This document shows, one piece after another, positions 6,758-15,332 of a stretch of DNA of 17,452 nt (positions are counted from its first letter, which is position 1; every line of letters begins with the position of its first letter). A program made the translations under genes and the position numbers. The notes beneath the pieces are model-generated. The model saw only the letters and a program-made list of their open reading frames with translations. It was not told where the DNA came from and did not search any database. This DNA is from Treponema sp. GTDB taxonomy: Bacteria; Spirochaetota; Spirochaetia; Treponematales; Breznakiellaceae. The stretch covers positions 1 through 17,452 of the forward strand of contig JAIRNB010000194.1 of assembly GCA_031258265.1 (NCBI GenBank), given 5' to 3'.

Positions 6758-8302
6758 GTGTCCGTCCCCGCCATTGAGATGCTGGAAATCACCAAAATCT
6801 TCCCCGGTGTTGTGGCTAACAGCCGGGTAAATTTTACCGTGGAACCGGCGGAGATTCACGCCCTCCTGGGGGAAAACGGCGCGGGGAAGTCTACCCTCAT
6901 GTCTATCCTCTTTGGCCTCTACGAAGCGGACGGGGGAACTATCAAAGTTAGAGGGCAGGAAATTCGGATCAGAAACCCCAATGACGCCACCGCCCTTAAA
7001 ATAGGCATGGTGCATCAGCACTTCAAGTTGATTCACAACTTTACGGTTACCGAAAATATCGTCCTGGGCCTTGAACCCCGGAACCCCCTGGGTAATCTGG
7101 ACCTCCTGTCCGCGGAAAAGCGGGTCCGGGAACTCTCCGAAACCTACGGCCTGGCGGTGGACCCCCGTTCTAAAATCGAAGACATCACCGTGGGAATGCA
7201 GCAGCGGGTGGAGATCCTTAAGATTCTCTACCGGGACGCGGAGATTCTGATCTTTGACGAGCCCACCGCGGTCCTTACCCCCCAGGAGATCGATGAACTC
7301 TTAGCCATATTCCGCCGCCTCAAGGCGGAGGGGAAGGCCATCGTCTTTATTACCCACAAGCTCAAGGAAATAAAAGCGGCGGCGGACCGCTGTACCGTGC
7401 TGCGGCGGGGCAAGTTTATCGCCACCGTCAACGTGGCCGCCGTGGACGAAGGGGAACTGGCGGAGATGATGGTGGGCCGGGCGGTGAATTTCAGGATCGA
7501 AAAGACCCCGCCAAAGCCGGGGGAGATCGTCCTTAAAATCGAAGATCTGACGGTAAGCGGCTCCCAGGGTGTCAATGCGGTAAACGGCCTTTCCCTGGAA
7601 GTCCGGGCCGGGGAAGTGCTGGGAATCGCCGGGGTGGACGGGAACGGCCAGGGCGAACTCAGCGCCGCCATCGCGGGGCTCCTCCCTGTAAAATCCGGCC
7701 GTATCCTCCTTAAAGGCAGGGATATTTCCCGGGACAGTATCCGTTCCAGGAACAGGGCGGGCGCCGGGCTGGTGCCGGAAGACCGGCACAAACACGGCCT
7801 TATCCTGGATTTCCGGCTGGACGAAAACCTGGTCCTTAAAAGTTATGCCCGCCCTCCCTACTCCTCCCGTTTTGGTTTTCTCCGGTTTCCCGCGATCTTC
7901 CGTCATGCCGAAGAGCTGATCAGGGATTTTGATATTCGCGCGGGGAACGGGGCCGCCACCCTGGCCCGCTCCATGTCCGGGGGAAACCAGCAAAAGGCGG
8001 TTATCGCCCGGGAAATAGACCTTTCCCCGGAACTGCTCATCGTGGCCCAGCCCACCCGGGGGCTGGATGTGGGGGCTATCGAATATATCCACCGCCGGAT
8101 CATCGGCGAGCGGGACAAGGGCCGGGCAGTGCTGCTGATTTCTTTTGAATTGGACGAGATTCTAGGGCTCTGCGACCGTATCGCCGCCCTGTCCAAGGGC
8201 CAGATAGCGGGAATCCTCCCTGTGGCGGAGGCGGATGAACGCCGCATCGGCGCCATGATGGGGGGTATCCATGAGGCGGACCAGGAGGCCCTGCATGCCT
8301 GA
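6758..8302 (+). CDS. pnrC: ABC transporter ATPase, duplicated, purine nucleoside import
   Basis: This 514-residue protein carries two ATPase domains and powers nucleoside import. The GTG at 6758 is preferred over the in-frame ATG at 6617 because AAAGGAG lies 6 nt upstream and the 47 extra residues are Pro/Gly-rich and unlike the family. Domain 1 has Walker A GENGAGKS (38-45), Q-loop VHQHF (85-89), the signature variant TVGMQQR (144-150), Walker B ILIFDE (163-168) and the switch His200. Domain 2 has a Walker A-like GVDGNGQG without Lys (292-299), a proper SGGNQ signature (407-411) and LLIVAQPTRG (426-435), where Ala-Gln replaces the usual Asp-Glu. Site 2 is thus probably non-hydrolytic, as in YufO/NupO-type relatives. 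It overlaps the next gene by 8 bp. The symbol follows the T. pallidum pnr operon. Confidence 0.9.
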   Translation: MSVPAIEMLEITKIFPGVVANSRVNFTVEPAEIHALLGENGAGKSTLMSILFGLYEADGGTIKVRGQEIRIRNPNDATALKIGMVHQHFKLIHNFTVTENIVLGLEPRNPLGNLDLLSAEKRVRELSETYGLAVDPRSKIEDITVGMQQRVEILKILYRDAEILIFDEPTAVLTPQEIDELLAIFRRLKAEGKAIVFITHKLKEIKAAADRCTVLRRGKFIATVNVAAVDEGELAEMMVGRAVNFRIEKTPPKPGEIVLKIEDLTVSGSQGVNAVNGLSLEVRAGEVLGIAGVDGNGQGELSAAIAGLLPVKSGRILLKGRDISRDSIRSRNRAGAGLVPEDRHKHGLILDFRLDENLVLKSYARPPYSSRFGFLRFPAIFRHAEELIRDFDIRAGNGAATLARSMSGGNQQKAVIAREIDLSPELLIVAQPTRGLDVGAIEYIHRRIIGERDKGRAVLLISFELDEILGLCDRIAALSKGQIAGILPVAEADERRIGAMMGGIHEADQEALHA

Positions 8303-9440
8303 AACCGGTAAAAAAAAGACCCTGCCGGACCTGCTTGGAGACCGGATTCTCGAAGCCTTTACCACAAGCGGCGGTCTGGTCTCGGTGGCCGTGGTGCTGC
8401 TGGGCTTTTTGGTAGCCACCCTGCTCATCCTCCTGGTGGGTAGAAACCCCGCCGGCATGTACCAGGCGATCCTCCAGGTCCTTAGCGGCTGGGACCTGCG
8501 GCGGGGAACCCATAATTTCCGCTATGTGGGGGAGTGGCTTGTGGCCTCCATGCCCCTTATCCTCTGCGGCCTTTCCATGGGCTTTGCCGCCCGGACCGGG
8601 CTGTTTAACATCGGCGCCGAAGGGCAATACGCCATCGGCATCACCGCCGCCCAGTTTGCGGCCCTCTACGGCCCCCGGATTCCGGTGTTCCACTGGTTCC
8701 TGGCGGTTCTGGCGGCCGTTACGGCGGCGGCCCTCTGGGGGGGCGTGGTTGGTTTCTTCAAGGCAAAATACAATGTTTCGGAAGTTGTCGCCACCATCAT
8801 GATGAACTATATCGCCTTCTACCTTTCCCGGATTCTTACCATGCGGATCCCCGGGGCCAACACCTTTAAAACCCCGGACATTCCCCCCAGCGCCCGGCTT
8901 TCCAGCCCCTTTATGGAGCAGATCACCAACAATTCCCGCCTTAACTACGGAATCTGGCTTACCATCGCGGCGGTGTTCCTTTACTGGATCATCATGGAAA
9001 AGACCCGGCTGGGCTACAGCCTGCGGGCCACGGGCTTCAACAAAGAGGCCGCCCGCTACGGGGGCATCCGGGTAAACGCCGGCCTTACCAGCGCCATGGC
9101 GATCTCCGGGGCCTTCGCGGGGCTGGCCGGGGCCATTGTCGCCCTGGGAAGCTTCTCCGCGGGGCGGGTCCTCTCGGTCCAGGACGGCTATGGCTTTGAC
9201 GGTATCGCCGTAGCCCTGGTGGGAAACTCAAAGGCCGGCGGGACCGCCCTGGCCGGCCTCCTTTTCGGCATGCTTAAATCCGCCCAGCCCCTTATGCAAT
9301 CCCGGCAGATCCCCGACGAGATCGCGTCGATTATCCTGGGGATTATCGTGGTCTTCATCTCCCTCCGGGCGGGGCTTAGATTCCTCGTGGAATGGCAGAT
9401 GAAGGAAAAGGCCCGTAAAGGGGAGGTCTCCCATGGCTGA
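8295..9440 (+). CDS. pnrD: ABC transporter permease, purine nucleoside import, subunit 1
   Basis: This is an integral membrane permease of 381 residues, of the BMP-importer type (YufP/NupP-like, BPD_transp_2 family). The ATG at 8295 is chosen over that at 8271 because AGGAGG lies 6 nt before it; this makes an 8-bp overlap with the ATPase stop (ATGCCTGA). About 8-10 hydrophobic segments are visible, starting near residue 27 (VSVAVVLLGFLVATLLILLV). The family segments GLSMGFAARTGLFNIGAEGQ, VVATIMMNYIAFYLSRIL and FAGLAGAIVALG are all present. It would pair with the next gene's product to form the channel. Translational coupling to the ATPase is likely from the overlap. The purine nucleoside substrate is inferred from the binding protein. 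Confidence 0.88.
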   Translation: MPETGKKKTLPDLLGDRILEAFTTSGGLVSVAVVLLGFLVATLLILLVGRNPAGMYQAILQVLSGWDLRRGTHNFRYVGEWLVASMPLILCGLSMGFAARTGLFNIGAEGQYAIGITAAQFAALYGPRIPVFHWFLAVLAAVTAAALWGGVVGFFKAKYNVSEVVATIMMNYIAFYLSRILTMRIPGANTFKTPDIPPSARLSSPFMEQITNNSRLNYGIWLTIAAVFLYWIIMEKTRLGYSLRATGFNKEAARYGGIRVNAGLTSAMAISGAFAGLAGAIVALGSFSAGRVLSVQDGYGFDGIAVALVGNSKAGGTALAGLLFGMLKSAQPLMQSRQIPDEIASIILGIIVVFISLRAGLRFLVEWQMKEKARKGEVSHG

Positions 9441-10344
9441 ATTCTTTCGCCCCTTCTTTGCTATTCTTCCCTCGATTTTCATGATCACCGCTCCCATCCT
9501 CATTGCCGCCACCGGGGGGATGATCTGTGAACGTTCCGGGGTGGTAAACATCGCCCTGGAGGGCCTTATGACCATCGGGGCCATGGTTGCCGCCGCCGTT
9601 CATGTAGTCCTGGAGGGGACGATCCCCTTTTCCATTCCCCTGGCCCTCCTGGCCGGCGCTTTTCTGGGGGCGGCTTTTTCCCTGATCCACGCCTACGCCA
9701 GCATTACCCTGCGGGCCGACCAGGTTATCTCCGGCACGGGGATCAACCTGCTGGCCAATGGAATCACGATCTTCTTCTGCCAGATTATCTTCCAGCAGAA
9801 GCGGACCCGGGCTTTCATGATGAGCATGCGCCCCATACTGGGCTTCTATCCCACCATCTGGATAAGCCTCGTCATTCTCCTGGTTTCCTGGTTTGCCCTG
9901 TACCGCCGCCCCTGGGGCCTGCGCCTGCGGGCCTGCGGCGAACACCCCCAGGCCCTGGCCAGCGCCGGGGTAGATGTAATTAAAATCCGCTACATCGCCG
10001 TGCTTATCTCCGGGGCCCTGGCGGGTCTTGCCGGGGGCTGCCTGGTCCTTACCCAGACCACGGAATTCGCCTCCAACACTATAAATGGCAAGGGCTTCAT
10101 CGCCCTGGCGGCGGTATCTTTTGGCCGCTGGCTGCCCCTGGGCATCCTGGGGTCCTCCCTGCTCTTCGGCGCCGCTTCCGCCCTGGCGGTATACATCGTC
10201 AATATCCAGAGTCTCAAATTCCTCCCCTCGGATATTTTCAGTATCCTTCCCTACTTCATCACCCTGGCAACCCTGGTGATCTTCAGCGGCAAGGATTACG
10301 CCCCCCGGGCCTCCGGCCAGCCCTATGACAAGGGAAAAAGTTAG
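9433..10344 (+). CDS. pnrE: ABC transporter permease, purine nucleoside import, subunit 2
   Basis: This 303-residue membrane protein is the second permease of the importer (YufQ/NupQ-like). The ATG at 9433 overlaps the previous stop by 8 bp (ATGGCTGA), the same arrangement as at the ATPase-permease junction, with GGGGAGG 6 nt upstream. The N-terminal half contains the family segment MICERSGVVNIALEGLMTIG (residues 31-50). Hydrophobic segments repeat to the end, including IRYIAVLISGALAGLAGGCL and FGAASALAVYIVNI. The usual length for this subunit is about 300 residues, so it looks complete. It closes the operon. No clear terminator follows: a GC-rich imperfect repeat at about 10370-10396 lacks a T-tract. 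Confidence 0.88.
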   Translation: MAEFFRPFFAILPSIFMITAPILIAATGGMICERSGVVNIALEGLMTIGAMVAAAVHVVLEGTIPFSIPLALLAGAFLGAAFSLIHAYASITLRADQVISGTGINLLANGITIFFCQIIFQQKRTRAFMMSMRPILGFYPTIWISLVILLVSWFALYRRPWGLRLRACGEHPQALASAGVDVIKIRYIAVLISGALAGLAGGCLVLTQTTEFASNTINGKGFIALAAVSFGRWLPLGILGSSLLFGAASALAVYIVNIQSLKFLPSDIFSILPYFITLATLVIFSGKDYAPRASGQPYDKGKS

Positions 10345-10396
10345 GACATTCCGGTTTTTGGGCGGCTTACTGAGCCCTGGGGGCCCGCGGGGCCTC

Positions 10397-10426
10397 TGGA
10401 CAAGCTCCCCCTCTTTGCGCTAGATT
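10397..10426 (+). promoter_or_regulatory. Possible promoter of tRNA-Cys
   Basis: TGGACA (10397-10402) and TAGATT (10421-10426) are 18 nt apart, and the tRNA begins 28 nt after the -10. Read-through from the permease gene is the alternative, as no terminator lies between. Confidence 0.3.
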
Positions 10427-10453
10427 GGTGACGATGCTGCTGGGCAGCGTCAT

Positions 10454-10525
10454 GGCGCCGTAGCCAAGTGGTAAGGCGGCGGTCTGCAAAACCGCTATAC
10501 ATCAGTTCAACTCTGATCGGCGCCT
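10454..10525 (+). tRNA. trnC: tRNA-Cys (anticodon GCA)
   Basis: The 72-nt cloverleaf is complete. The acceptor stem is GGCGCCG/CGGCGCC. The D-arm is GCC/GGC with loop AAGTGGTAA. The anticodon stem is GCGGT/ACCGC around loop CTGCAAA, giving anticodon GCA. The T-arm is ATCAG/CTGAT with loop TTCAACT. The discriminator base is T (U), as expected for tRNA-Cys. The 3' CCA is not encoded (GGA follows), so it must be added enzymatically. Confidence 0.95.
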
Positions 10526-10566
10526 GGAAAGAGGGTCCTGTTCTACCGTGGCGGGGTTGGTTGATT

Positions 10567-10612
10567 ACCGGCCTAATGGTACGTGTTTAAGAAATTCACC
10601 AGCCAGGCCGGT
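10567..10612. repeat. Stem-loop between the tRNA and the TelA gene
   Basis: ACCGGCCT (10567-10574) pairs perfectly with AGGCCGGT (10605-10612), and GGT/ACC extend it inward. A second small hairpin, GTGTC/GACAC with a 4-nt loop, lies at 10616-10629. They lie just downstream of the TelA stop read on the minus strand. No T-tract follows, so this is at best a weak or Rho-dependent end signal. Confidence 0.35.
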
Positions 10613-10658
10613 CAGGTGTCGTGGGACACTGTAAGGGGATGCGGGGATTGCCTTCCGG

Positions 10659-11750
10659 TCAGCCGGGGGTTTTCCTGTCTCCCCTTATTTCCACCAGCTT
10701 GTTTTTAAGTTCCGCCTCAATTTTAACAAGTTCCGTCTCCGCGGATTTACGCGCTATCCGGCCCTTTTCCTGGATGGAGATCGTCTCCTCCAGGGTGGCG
10801 ATCAGGTCGGCGTTTACCTTTTTGAGGGTTTCAATTTCCACGATTCCCTTTTCTCCCACGGTAACAACCGCGGCGCTGGTCTCCTTGAGCATCTGCGAAT
10901 TCTTTAATAAAAGCTCATTGGTTGTTTTATCGACTTCCTGCTGCATTTTAAGGGCCTTGGCCTGCTTAAATATTCCCATGGCGATAATGATCTGGTTTTT
11001 CCACAGGGGAATCGTGTTTAAGATAGAAGTCTGTATTTTATCCACAAGAATACGGTTGTTGTTTTGAACCAGCCTGATTTGGGGCGCCATCTGCATTGAT
11101 ATAGTCTTACTGAGTTTAAGATCATGGACCTTTTTTTCAAAACGGTTAGTCATTTGGACCATATCGTTTACGCTCTGTGATACCATTGGATCATCTGATC
11201 CTTCGGCCTTGCGTTTCATTTCCGGGATAAGTTCATCGTTAAGTTCCTTTACTTTTAGTTCACCCGCCGCAATATAAACTTCCAGTTCATTAAAATACTC
11301 CCTGTTATGGTCGAACATAATATCAAAGAGGCCGATGTCCTTTAATAAATCCATGCGGGCGTTTTCCAGATCGGATGTAATTCTGTCGATCTGAACTTCG
11401 ATCTTTTCATACCGGGAAATAAAATTCTTAAAGCTGTTAAACAGCTTTCCCACAATGGGAATTTTGTTTACCATGGCGGATGGCGACAGTTCATCAATAT
11501 TTGCGCCCCGTATTGTGCCCAGCAGATTGGTCATCATGGTTCCCACATAGCCGGTGTCTTTATTGCGGACGTTTGCCAGTACCCCGTCAGAAAAACCGGC
11601 AATTTTACTCTGAATACCCACCGCGTATTGTTCAATCTGCTGCGAGTCGGTAATATTAATTGTCTTTGCCAGTTCCCTCGCCTGGGACGCTGTATTTTCG
11701 GAAACCTCCAATTCACCGGTATCCGCGGTGGTTGTTACCTGTTCCATCAT
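10659..11750 (-). CDS. telA: TelA family (toxic anion resistance) protein
   Basis: This encodes 363 residues without signal peptide or membrane segment, so it is cytoplasmic. The mostly helical sequence and the blocks APQIRLVQNNN (222-232) and TIPLWKNQIIIAMG (246-259) are characteristic of TelA/YaaN/YceH proteins. The C-terminal 90 residues are charged and heptad-like, suggesting a coiled coil. Two ATGs stand in tandem (11750 and 11747); GGAGG lies 3 nt before the first and 6 nt before the second, so the second may be the real start. Family members are linked to tellurite or toxic-anion resistance and envelope stress, but no biochemical activity is settled. It is the last gene of a minus-strand operon that also encodes an XpaC protein, its usual partner. 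A 61-bp gap separates it from the gene upstream. Confidence 0.88.
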   Translation of the reverse strand: MMEQVTTTADTGELEVSENTASQARELAKTINITDSQQIEQYAVGIQSKIAGFSDGVLANVRNKDTGYVGTMMTNLLGTIRGANIDELSPSAMVNKIPIVGKLFNSFKNFISRYEKIEVQIDRITSDLENARMDLLKDIGLFDIMFDHNREYFNELEVYIAAGELKVKELNDELIPEMKRKAEGSDDPMVSQSVNDMVQMTNRFEKKVHDLKLSKTISMQMAPQIRLVQNNNRILVDKIQTSILNTIPLWKNQIIIAMGIFKQAKALKMQQEVDKTTNELLLKNSQMLKETSAAVVTVGEKGIVEIETLKKVNADLIATLEETISIQEKGRIARKSAETELVKIEAELKNKLVEIRGDRKTPG

Positions 11751-11811
11751 TATCCTCCGGTATAAGCGGTTTTTCCAAAGCCGGCCGGGCCGGAATTGGT
11801 TTGGTATTTTC

Positions 11812-12879
11812 TCAATTTGATATTATCTCCATGATTCTCTGCATCGTATCCGGATTTGGCAGTTGAATTACCTTTTTAACCTGCCCCGGCACTCCTTTTA
11901 CGTCAAAGACCCTGCCCTCCTGTAATCCTGAAGCCATGCCGGTACGGAACCCGTGGGTTTCCCAGGCCAGGGCCTGGATTTCTTCCTTCAGCAGCGCGTC
12001 TATTACCCGGTTCCCGCTGTCGGTCAGGGCAATGAAGGGATGGGAACTCCAGACCGTCGGCTCAGGGTATAAAACCACGATGTCATCCTTGATATAATTC
12101 CAATCCGCCGGATGTTCAACCGAAAATTCCAGGATCTGGCTTTCATAACCGACAATAACCGGCTTTGCGCCAATTCCCGTTTTAAGAAAACTGCTGAAAA
12201 GGTCCGCTGAGGAGGATTCCAAATACCCCAGCTTGCTGAAAAATCTTTTTAGATCCCTGCCGTTTATTTCCAGGCTTTCTCCGGTTGCCACTTCCCCGCC
12301 GTTGAGCATATTAGCCACCAGACCGGCAAACATATTACCCGAATTGGACTTGAGGGGATCGGTGGAAAGCACATAAATATTTCCGTACAATTCATCAAGG
12401 CCGATACTGCTCCATTTTGTATCCGCCAAAACGGCGTCTATCAGTTTAAAGAGGTCAATATATCCGGTTTCATCTTCAACACGCGCCCAGCCCTGTTTTT
12501 TGAAAGCGTCGGACACGCTTTTCCTGGCGTAAAGCACAATGGGCGAGTTAAAGACAACCTCCGCCCGCTTGTAGGCGGAACCGTATTTTTGCTTATAAAG
12601 TTCCAGGGCCGTATAGCTTGACGGGAACAGGTAGTCCATATTTTCAAGGGGGGCGCTTACCATATCTATGGAACCTGCTTTTTTATAGTGAATAGATATG
12701 GTGTAGTTTTTCAGCATGGCGCCGGTAAAGCGCTCATCATCAAAAAGGCCGGATTTTTCACCCCCCAAATAGCCGTCTATGACGGTTACTTGGAGCTTTG
12801 GCCTTAAAAAATTCTGATATACAAAGGCCAGCGCGATAACAAAAGCAAGAATCACAAATCCGGCGATTCGTTTTTTCAT
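11812..12879 (-). CDS. Membrane-anchored substrate-binding-like protein
   Basis: This encodes 355 residues: a single N-terminal hydrophobic segment (residues about 5-24, after MKKR) and then a domain resembling a type 2 periplasmic binding protein. No lipobox is present and the hydrophobic segment is not followed by a clear cut site, so it is probably tethered to the outer face of the inner membrane. The segments around MDYLFPSS, PIVLYARKSVSDAF and DPLKSNSGN resemble those in the N-terminal half of the VWA lipoprotein encoded in the same operon, suggesting a partner or duplicate. The ATG at 12879 overlaps the XpaC stop by 4 bp (ATGA), with GGAGG 4 nt upstream, so coupling is expected. No importer genes lie nearby, so a sensing role is more likely than transport; that is inference. 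Confidence 0.7.
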   Translation of the reverse strand: MKKRIAGFVILAFVIALAFVYQNFLRPKLQVTVIDGYLGGEKSGLFDDERFTGAMLKNYTISIHYKKAGSIDMVSAPLENMDYLFPSSYTALELYKQKYGSAYKRAEVVFNSPIVLYARKSVSDAFKKQGWARVEDETGYIDLFKLIDAVLADTKWSSIGLDELYGNIYVLSTDPLKSNSGNMFAGLVANMLNGGEVATGESLEINGRDLKRFFSKLGYLESSSADLFSSFLKTGIGAKPVIVGYESQILEFSVEHPADWNYIKDDIVVLYPEPTVWSSHPFIALTDSGNRVIDALLKEEIQALAWETHGFRTGMASGLQEGRVFDVKGVPGQVKKVIQLPNPDTMQRIMEIISN

Positions 12880-13487
12880 GAATCCTCCATCTTGATGGTA
12901 CTTTCAAGCAGCCGGATATCCGCTTCAATATCTATAACCTCACTGGAAATCAACCTGGAAAATTGCAGCCTCATCCCCTGTAAAATTGAGTCCATCCCGC
13001 CGGTGGTTCTTTCCTTTAGCGATGCCAGACGGTTTGTTTCAATACCGGCGGATGCCAGGGCATGGTATTTAGTCAGTATTTCATTTGCCTTATCCAAATA
13101 GTAGTTAAAAAACCTCCTGGCTATCACCGCCTTGGCGGGATTTTTTTTGATAAATTCGATTATTTTACCCCCTTCCCGGTAAACATTCTGGGCCTTTGTC
13201 TTTATTTGTGTGTCCTTTGATGTATCAATAATCTTTTTTATCGACGCCAGATCCTTTTCACCCTCCTCCAGCAGCGTCATTATCTCATTGCCGTTTTTCA
13301 TCTCTTCGATATTTATGCCGGCAAGCCTTAGCATAGGGCTGAACAGAAGGCTTAAACCCGTATAACAGCAAAAGGCCAGAACCGCCGCGATAGTAAAGCT
13401 CCATTGCAGCACGATTACCACAACGGCAAATACCACAAGCGCGGCCAGCAGCGAAACAATGGTATACAGCCAGTTGTCTTTCTTCAC
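12876..13487 (-). CDS. xpaC: XpaC family membrane protein
   Basis: This encodes 203 residues starting with GTG at 13487, with an AAGAAGG-type RBS 6 nt upstream and 12 bp behind the VWA gene. Two adjacent hydrophobic segments (about 7-28 and 31-49) anchor it. The cytoplasmic part contains the family region around KAQNVYREGGKIIEFI and ARRFFNYYLDKANEILTKY (about 99-141), followed by helical, charged sequence. Members are named after 5-bromo-4-chloroindolyl phosphate hydrolysis in Bacillus, but their molecular function is unclear. XpaC and TelA genes are neighbours in many bacteria (for example xpaC-yaaN in B. subtilis), which supports both calls. It could connect the extracytoplasmic binding proteins of this operon to cytoplasmic TelA; this is inference. 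Confidence 0.85.
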   Translation of the reverse strand: MKKDNWLYTIVSLLAALVVFAVVVIVLQWSFTIAAVLAFCCYTGLSLLFSPMLRLAGINIEEMKNGNEIMTLLEEGEKDLASIKKIIDTSKDTQIKTKAQNVYREGGKIIEFIKKNPAKAVIARRFFNYYLDKANEILTKYHALASAGIETNRLASLKERTTGGMDSILQGMRLQFSRLISSEVIDIEADIRLLESTIKMEDS

Positions 13488-13499
13488 TAACGGCCTTCT

Positions 13500-15164
13500 T
13501 TAATTGTATCCTTTGGCATTTCTGAAGGCCGCCGTTAAATCCGTTTTTCCGTCAAAAACCCGGGCCCTGGTCAGTTCCGCCAGTTTGTCCAGCTGGCTCT
13601 GATCGGCATTGCCAAACATGATTGAAAATATGGGAATATCCAGATCTTCCATGCCGCTGGTCTTATAGATCCGGAGGAACTCTTCAAAGTAGTCATTAGA
13701 TTCCCCGTCGGTCATGACAATGATGGAGCTTATGTAATCCTGGATATTATAGTTGTGCATCAGGTAAAAACAGTTGATCAGGGGGGTGTATATATCCGTT
13801 CCGCCGCCGGGCGCCGCCGAATCAACTTTACGGTACGCTTCAAGCAGGTTTTCCGGATTATTTCCCGTTACATCAATGATTTCCCTGACAGCGCTGTCAA
13901 AAAGGACAAAAATGTTTTCATCTTTTTCACCGGCGGATAATAAATTCCGTTTTGCCGTCTCCTGATCCAGCAGATTCCGCAGGGCTTCTTTAAGCTGCGT
14001 TTCTCCCGCCCCCGCCATGCTGCCGCTGAAATCGAGGCAGTAAAACGTAAGGGAGGGTTTTTTGAGTCTTTGCTGGTATAGTTCCAGGGCCTTTTCTACC
14101 GCCGCCGCCCCGGGCATCTTGACTATCGACAGGGTTCTGCCTATATCAATGCCGTCCCCGGCGTTAAAAACATCCCGATTTTCCTTACTTATGGGAATAA
14201 AGGCCGTCCGTCTTCCGGTTTTTTGAATTTCCGTCTGGACAGGGGCGGACAGTAAATACCCTTGTAATTTTTTAAACAACTCCTCCTTTTCGGAATCGCC
14301 GTTATTAATATAGCCCAGGGGAGAGTCGGCCATGGCTACCCCTTCTTTGGGGTAAACCGTGTACAGGCTTTCCCGTCCTTCTTCTTTCAGCCGCCTGTTT
14401 GCGCTGATAATCAGGGTTTCATAGTTCACCATGGCATCGTAATCCGAGGCCAGGAACAGGTCTTTTAGCCAGTCCGAACTGCCGGACGACCGGTTAACGC
14501 CCTTGAGTAATTCACTGACGGAACGCTGTAAAGCCGGGTCCTCCAGATCCCCCGGGTTTATCATTTCCGGGTTGCCAAGAAAGGCGTACAAAAAGCTAAT
14601 ATAGGCGCAGGCCCCGGAATTTGACTGGGTTGCGCTGGACATGCAAAAGCTCAGCTTCTTTGCCTGTATGGCCGCAAGGATGTCGTTGACGGAAACCCCG
14701 CCGGCTGTAAAACCCAGGCCCTCGGCGATGCTCTTTTTTATCCCAAACACCACCGGCGTCTGATAAATACTGGCCGTATGCTTAACTTTGAACAGGGTAT
14801 CCCCCAGGGAAATCCACATGCTATTCGCGGGCCAAACGCCGTCATAGCCCCCGCCCCCCGCTTCCAAAATTTTCATGATGTCCAGGGACCCCATATAGGT
14901 TATTGTTATGGCGGCGCCGTTTTTGCCGCAGAAATCTTCCAGCAGAAATTCCAGATCCCTGTTCTCGGAACCTGAAACGATCAGCAGCGGTTTTTTTGGA
15001 TTTGAATTTTTCGCGGATAGTACGGTTGTATTACCATCCCTGGATACAACGGTATCAAAGTCCGTTTTTTCAACGGTCTCCCCATTGTTGTCTGTACATC
15101 CGGACAGGGCAAGGGAAAGGAAGACGATATAAAAAAAGCCTGATTTAATAAGTTTCTTCATCAT
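13500..15164 (-). CDS. Lipoprotein with substrate-binding and VWA domains
   Basis: This encodes 554 residues. Residues 1-23 form a lipoprotein signal (lipobox LSGC, lipidated Cys23). Residues about 55-345 resemble a type 2 periplasmic substrate-binding protein (for example SGSENRDLEFLLEDF, MGSLDIMKIL, YDGVWPANS, PVVFGIKKS). Residues about 370-550 form a von Willebrand A domain with an intact metal site: D378-x-S380-x-S382 (DFSGS), Thr456 in GGGTDIYTP and Asp486 in MTDGES. The domain is thus expected to bind a divalent ion and protein partners outside the cytoplasm. It is the first gene of the operon with xpaC, a second binding-like gene and telA. The start is one of two tandem ATGs (15164, 15161); the RBS is weak (GGACGGGAA). 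It probably assembles or senses an envelope complex; the ligand is unknown. Confidence 0.85.
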   Translation of the reverse strand: MMKKLIKSGFFYIVFLSLALSGCTDNNGETVEKTDFDTVVSRDGNTTVLSAKNSNPKKPLLIVSGSENRDLEFLLEDFCGKNGAAITITYMGSLDIMKILEAGGGGYDGVWPANSMWISLGDTLFKVKHTASIYQTPVVFGIKKSIAEGLGFTAGGVSVNDILAAIQAKKLSFCMSSATQSNSGACAYISFLYAFLGNPEMINPGDLEDPALQRSVSELLKGVNRSSGSSDWLKDLFLASDYDAMVNYETLIISANRRLKEEGRESLYTVYPKEGVAMADSPLGYINNGDSEKEELFKKLQGYLLSAPVQTEIQKTGRRTAFIPISKENRDVFNAGDGIDIGRTLSIVKMPGAAAVEKALELYQQRLKKPSLTFYCLDFSGSMAGAGETQLKEALRNLLDQETAKRNLLSAGEKDENIFVLFDSAVREIIDVTGNNPENLLEAYRKVDSAAPGGGTDIYTPLINCFYLMHNYNIQDYISSIIVMTDGESNDYFEEFLRIYKTSGMEDLDIPIFSIMFGNADQSQLDKLAELTRARVFDGKTDLTAAFRNAKGYN

Positions 15165-15332
15165 GGTTCCCGTCCTGTGATTCGCGGATCCATAGTCCCG
15201 TCCCCAGGGTGAAGACAGACATATTCCTATGGCAGAACAAACTTATTTTTGCGTTTTTGTGTGAAAAAAATGTGAAGGATGTGTTAAATTTATGTTAAAT
15301 TGTAAAAACCACTAAAGCCCTGAACCTTATGG
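15165..15332. promoter_or_regulatory. AT-rich leader region of the VWA-XpaC-TelA operon
   Basis: This 168-bp gap contains an AT-rich core (15235-15310) with repeated short motifs: TTAAATT twice, 11 bp apart (about 15284-15301), and GTGTGAAA/ATGTGAAG. No textbook promoter is clear; TTTACA and TTCACA on the minus strand are -35 candidates without a good -10. No terminator follows the MATE gene, so read-through is possible. Confidence 0.35.

Noticed and set aside
7301..8092. 263-codon minus-strand open frame within the ATPase gene
   Set aside because: Caused by high GC and codon bias; the plus-strand frame has all ABC motifs.
10659..15164. Complete Ter tellurite-resistance cluster
   Set aside because: No TerC, TerD or TerZ-type genes are in the window; only TelA, XpaC and a VWA protein are present.
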